Source: Muribaculaceae bacterium
Lineage (GTDB): Bacteria; Bacteroidota; Bacteroidia; Bacteroidales; Muribaculaceae
NCBI GenBank assembly: GCA_023667285.1
Contig: JAMPAK010000001.1
Span: forward strand, 1,651,486-1,715,485
Direction: 5' to 3'
Length of the DNA: 64,000 bases
The notes beneath the pieces are model-generated. The model did no database searches, was not told the DNA's origin, and saw only the letters and a list, made by a program, of their open reading frames with translations. Each line of letters starts with the position of its first letter. The stretch's first letter is position 1. Of the stretch, positions 61,844-64,000 are shown piece by piece. Position numbers and translations under genes: made by a program.

Positions 61844-62634
61844 GCCATCGTTCAGGGCTGCCACGCATTGTGGCCATAGGTGCAGGCAATGTCGCCTCAC
61901 ATCTGATACCAGCCATCGAGGCCGCCGGAGTGGGAGAGGTGGCTCAGGTTTACTCGCGTACTCTCCGTTCAGCAAACGCCCTCGCATCCCGCCTATGGAA
62001 TGCACAGCCCATTGACAGCACAGATGCGATTATAAAAGATGCTGACATCTATATAGTCAGCCTCGCTGACAATGCCGTCGCTTCGGTGCTATCTAAACTT
62101 AAGCCTAACAATGCGCTGTGGCTCCACACATCCGGCTCGCTTCCATTATCTGTCTTGTCAGGACTCAGTCTTAAGACGGGTGTTTTCTATCCACTCCAGA
62201 CATTCTCGAAGGAGACCAGACCTGAAATGTCGCGCATACCCCTCTTCATTGAAGGCTCTACCCCCGGAGTAGAGGCCCAGATAAGGGAAATTGGTCAGAA
62301 AGTCTTCTCTCGTGTAGTGCCTGCCGACAGCGACCTTCGCAGGAAGATGCATGTCGCAGCCGTCTTTGCATGCAATTTCACAAACTATCTTTGGACTGTG
62401 GCTGATGATCTCCTCCGTCAGAGCGACCTTGACCTGAGTGTGCTTCATCCACTGCTCGAGGAGACTCTGCGCAAGGCTGAGACAATCTCAGGTGGGCCTG
62501 CTGCAGGACAGACCGGACCTGCAATGAGAGGTGATGAGGCTGTCATGAAAGCGCATGAGGCCATGCTCCCGGAGAATCTTGCAGACATATACAGTCGCCT
62601 TTCCCGTGCAATAATGGAACGTCATGTGAAATGA
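61837..62634 (+). CDS. Rossmann-fold and DUF2520 protein
   Basis: An N-terminal NAD(P)-binding domain (RIVAIGAGNVASHLIPAIEA, GAGNVA loop) is followed by a DUF2520 C-terminal domain (YPLQTFSKE, then AAVFACNFTNYLW and GPAMRGDEAVMKAHEAM). Relatives are annotated as F420-dependent NADP oxidoreductase-like or ProC-like proteins, and no activity is established. The frame is open upstream to 61813. I choose the ATG at 61837, seven bases before the nitroreductase stop; a GTG at 61840 is the other option. It overlaps the KdsC-like gene by four bases. Confidence 0.82.
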   Translation: MVSHRSGLPRIVAIGAGNVASHLIPAIEAAGVGEVAQVYSRTLRSANALASRLWNAQPIDSTDAIIKDADIYIVSLADNAVASVLSKLKPNNALWLHTSGSLPLSVLSGLSLKTGVFYPLQTFSKETRPEMSRIPLFIEGSTPGVEAQIREIGQKVFSRVVPADSDLRRKMHVAAVFACNFTNYLWTVADDLLRQSDLDLSVLHPLLEETLRKAETISGGPAAGQTGPAMRGDEAVMKAHEAMLPENLADIYSRLSRAIMERHVK

Positions 62635-63155
62635 GCAGGATAGCCTATAATCTCAGTCTAATCCGAGGCATAGCATTTGACATGGATGGCGTTCTCTCAG
62701 CCTCCACTGTGGCTGTGCGCGAGGATGGCACCCTTCAGCGCCACTCAAATGTCAAGGACGGGTTTGCCATTCAGTATGCATTGCGCTCCGGTCTCAAACT
62801 AGCCGTCATTTCAGGTGCGCGAGACGACTCGATGCTCCCGGCCTACCGCTCGCTTGGCCTGACCGACATCTATTTCAGAAGTTCAGACAAGGAAGATGTT
62901 ATAAAGAAGTGGATGAATCTCCACTGTCTCTCACCTGAAGAGGTGATATTCGTTGGCGATGACATCCCTGACCTTCCGGCCATGAGAATAGCCGGCCTTG
63001 CCGCCGTGCCGCGCGATGCCTCGATTGAGGCTAAGATTGAAGCGGGCTACATATCCCCCTGCAGCGGAGGTTGTGGCGTGGCCCGCGACATCATCTCGCA
63101 GGTCCTCTCAGCTCAGGGAAAATGGATGTCTGAGGACAGTATCTACAGTTGGTGA
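62631..63155 (+). CDS. kdsC: HAD phosphatase, KdsC/YrbI type
   Basis: A 174-residue C0-cap HAD hydrolase that in the KdsC family removes phosphate from KDO-8-phosphate for lipopolysaccharide. Motifs are in order: FDMDGVLSAS (catalytic Asp pair), VKDGFAIQYAL typical of KdsC, VISGARDD (motif II), GDDIPDLPAM (metal-binding Asp) and a final GCGVARDI. The cap is absent and such proteins form tetramers. It might instead act on another sugar acid phosphate (for example KDN-type). No other LPS gene lies in the window. ATGA overlap with the DUF2520 gene suggests co-transcription. Confidence 0.75.
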   Translation: MSRIAYNLSLIRGIAFDMDGVLSASTVAVREDGTLQRHSNVKDGFAIQYALRSGLKLAVISGARDDSMLPAYRSLGLTDIYFRSSDKEDVIKKWMNLHCLSPEEVIFVGDDIPDLPAMRIAGLAAVPRDASIEAKIEAGYISPCSGGCGVARDIISQVLSAQGKWMSEDSIYSW

Positions 63156-63166
63156 TCCTCTCTTCG

Positions 63167-64000
63167 TCAGGGCTGAAGATAGAGAGGAAGACAGCGGAGC
63201 AGATAGTCTTTGGCTCGGTTCCAATCCAAATAGACATTGTCGCTGCCTGGCATAAGCGGGACTGGGGTCTCATTGAGTTCGGCACGGACATACAGACGGC
63301 CTGAATCAGCACTGAACAGCACAATCTGAAGGTTGGAAGCCATAGGCACAACATAGAAGTCGCGCCAGTGAAGCCCCACGGTGTCAAAATAATTGGTCAT
63401 GTAATAGCAACCGCTCAGACGCATCAGAGCGAGCAGTGGCATCATGGTCTCTGCATGGCCAAATCTAAGTTCAACCCCATAATTGTTCTTCCCCTCAGCT
63501 GCCTTGTCTAAGCCCTCGATGATATCGTTGAGAAGGTTTGCGGCCAGATCCATAGGCGCACGTGAGAGTGTAGAGGCAGAATATCTTAAATAATGCTCCA
63601 GGTTGCAGACAGCCCAAAATGCGTTATACTCCTCGCGGGTGAAAAAGTCTTTCGCATCGACATCTAGCCCTATGGCGGCTGAGCCACTGACTATCTTATA
63701 GACATTCATGGCGAAGTCTTTTTCCTCCCCTTCATCAAAGGGAAATGAGGCTCCAAGAAGCCTGCGACCAATCCCTGAGGGAATAGTATTGTCATAATAT
63801 GAGTCGTAGACTTTCTGCCATTCCTCGCTGTCCCTATATTCCTTGTAGTCCGCATTGTCAGTCCACGGTCGCAACAGGGCGCTGTTCTGACGTCCGGAAG
63901 ATGTGTAAATCTCTATCTTGTTGTCCATGCGCGAGAGTTGATGGGTGAACTCATCCATCGAGGCTATGCACCGGGGGACATATGATGAGATGGCAGACAC
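63167..64000 (-). CDS. Histidine-type phosphatase (MINPP/phytase-like), C-terminal part
   Basis: The frame is open to the right edge, so the N-terminus, including the expected RHGxR motif, lies outside the window. The 277 visible residues resemble clade 2 histidine phosphatases: the proton-donor motif HAE is present in ELRFGHAETMMPLLALMRLS, and TSSGRQNSALLRPW sits upstream. 'HAE' is the variant found in MINPP-type multiple inositol polyphosphate phosphatases, known in gut Bacteroides as exported phytases. The C-terminus ends DYLLRCLPLYLQP. It converges on the KdsC-like gene with an 11-base gap. Substrate is inferred from the motif only. Confidence 0.7.
   Translation of the reverse strand: MSAISSYVPRCIASMDEFTHQLSRMDNKIEIYTSSGRQNSALLRPWTDNADYKEYRDSEEWQKVYDSYYDNTIPSGIGRRLLGASFPFDEGEEKDFAMNVYKIVSGSAAIGLDVDAKDFFTREEYNAFWAVCNLEHYLRYSASTLSRAPMDLAANLLNDIIEGLDKAAEGKNNYGVELRFGHAETMMPLLALMRLSGCYYMTNYFDTVGLHWRDFYVVPMASNLQIVLFSADSGRLYVRAELNETPVPLMPGSDNVYLDWNRAKDYLLRCLPLYLQP

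Overview
The window looks like chromosomal DNA of a gut Bacteroidales bacterium, most likely of the Muribaculaceae type; the family is my inference. Support comes from the many upstream boxes of the form TAnnTTTG, the -7 element typical of Bacteroidetes, often with a TTG or TTTG exactly 20 bases further upstream. It also comes from the gene content: DUF4296, DUF4827 and DUF4890 proteins, a BACON lipoprotein, an HU-CCDC81/SPOR protein, class III fructose-bisphosphatase, and a methylmalonyl-CoA mutase pair of the succinate-propionate pathway. I see no tRNA or rRNA gene, insertion sequence, prophage or CRISPR array. Genes are dense, and eleven neighbouring pairs share a four-base ATGA stop/start overlap.

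Layout. 1-6104: a cut ORF, an intergenic palindromic element, glycogen branching enzyme, a YczE-like membrane protein, an NlpC/P60 peptidase, and a divergent pair (EamA transporter, PgeF-type purine phosphorylase). 6105-7848: dnaA with a structured leader. 7859-11104 (minus): AI-2E-family membrane protein, a MurU-like nucleotidyltransferase and an AmgK-like kinase fused to a RapZ C-terminal domain. 11174-13320 (plus): TrmH-type methyltransferase and radA. 13400-14158 (minus): a small protein and an outer-membrane barrel. 14454-23886 (minus): one long run ileS, DksA-like, lspA, DUF4296 lipoprotein, a small ORF, and a 1276-residue GH78 rhamnosidase/sialidase-fold fusion. 24049-30787: BACON lipoprotein, tamB with a cysteine-less thioredoxin-fold lipoprotein, and a DUF4890 protein.

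30904-37498 (minus) is the most interesting block: kduD, an orphan PTS-type EIIC permease, kduI with a signal peptide, an NfnAB-like flavoprotein pair, and kdgK. Read together they suggest periplasmic isomerisation of unsaturated uronate products, import by an EIIC protein working without phosphotransfer partners, cytoplasmic reduction and phosphorylation, and a built-in electron-transfer module. This is inference from sequence.

37720-44673: fbp and an SGNH hydrolase (plus), then mutA-mutB (minus). 44817-53784 (minus): lysC, lysA, OPT transporter, nrnA, DUF4827, glmM, rlmD, closed by a strong terminator. 53848-64000: TPR protein, VanX-like dipeptidase, prfC, typA, HU-CCDC81/SPOR protein, nitroreductase, DUF2520 protein, KdsC-like phosphatase, and a histidine phosphatase cut by the right edge.
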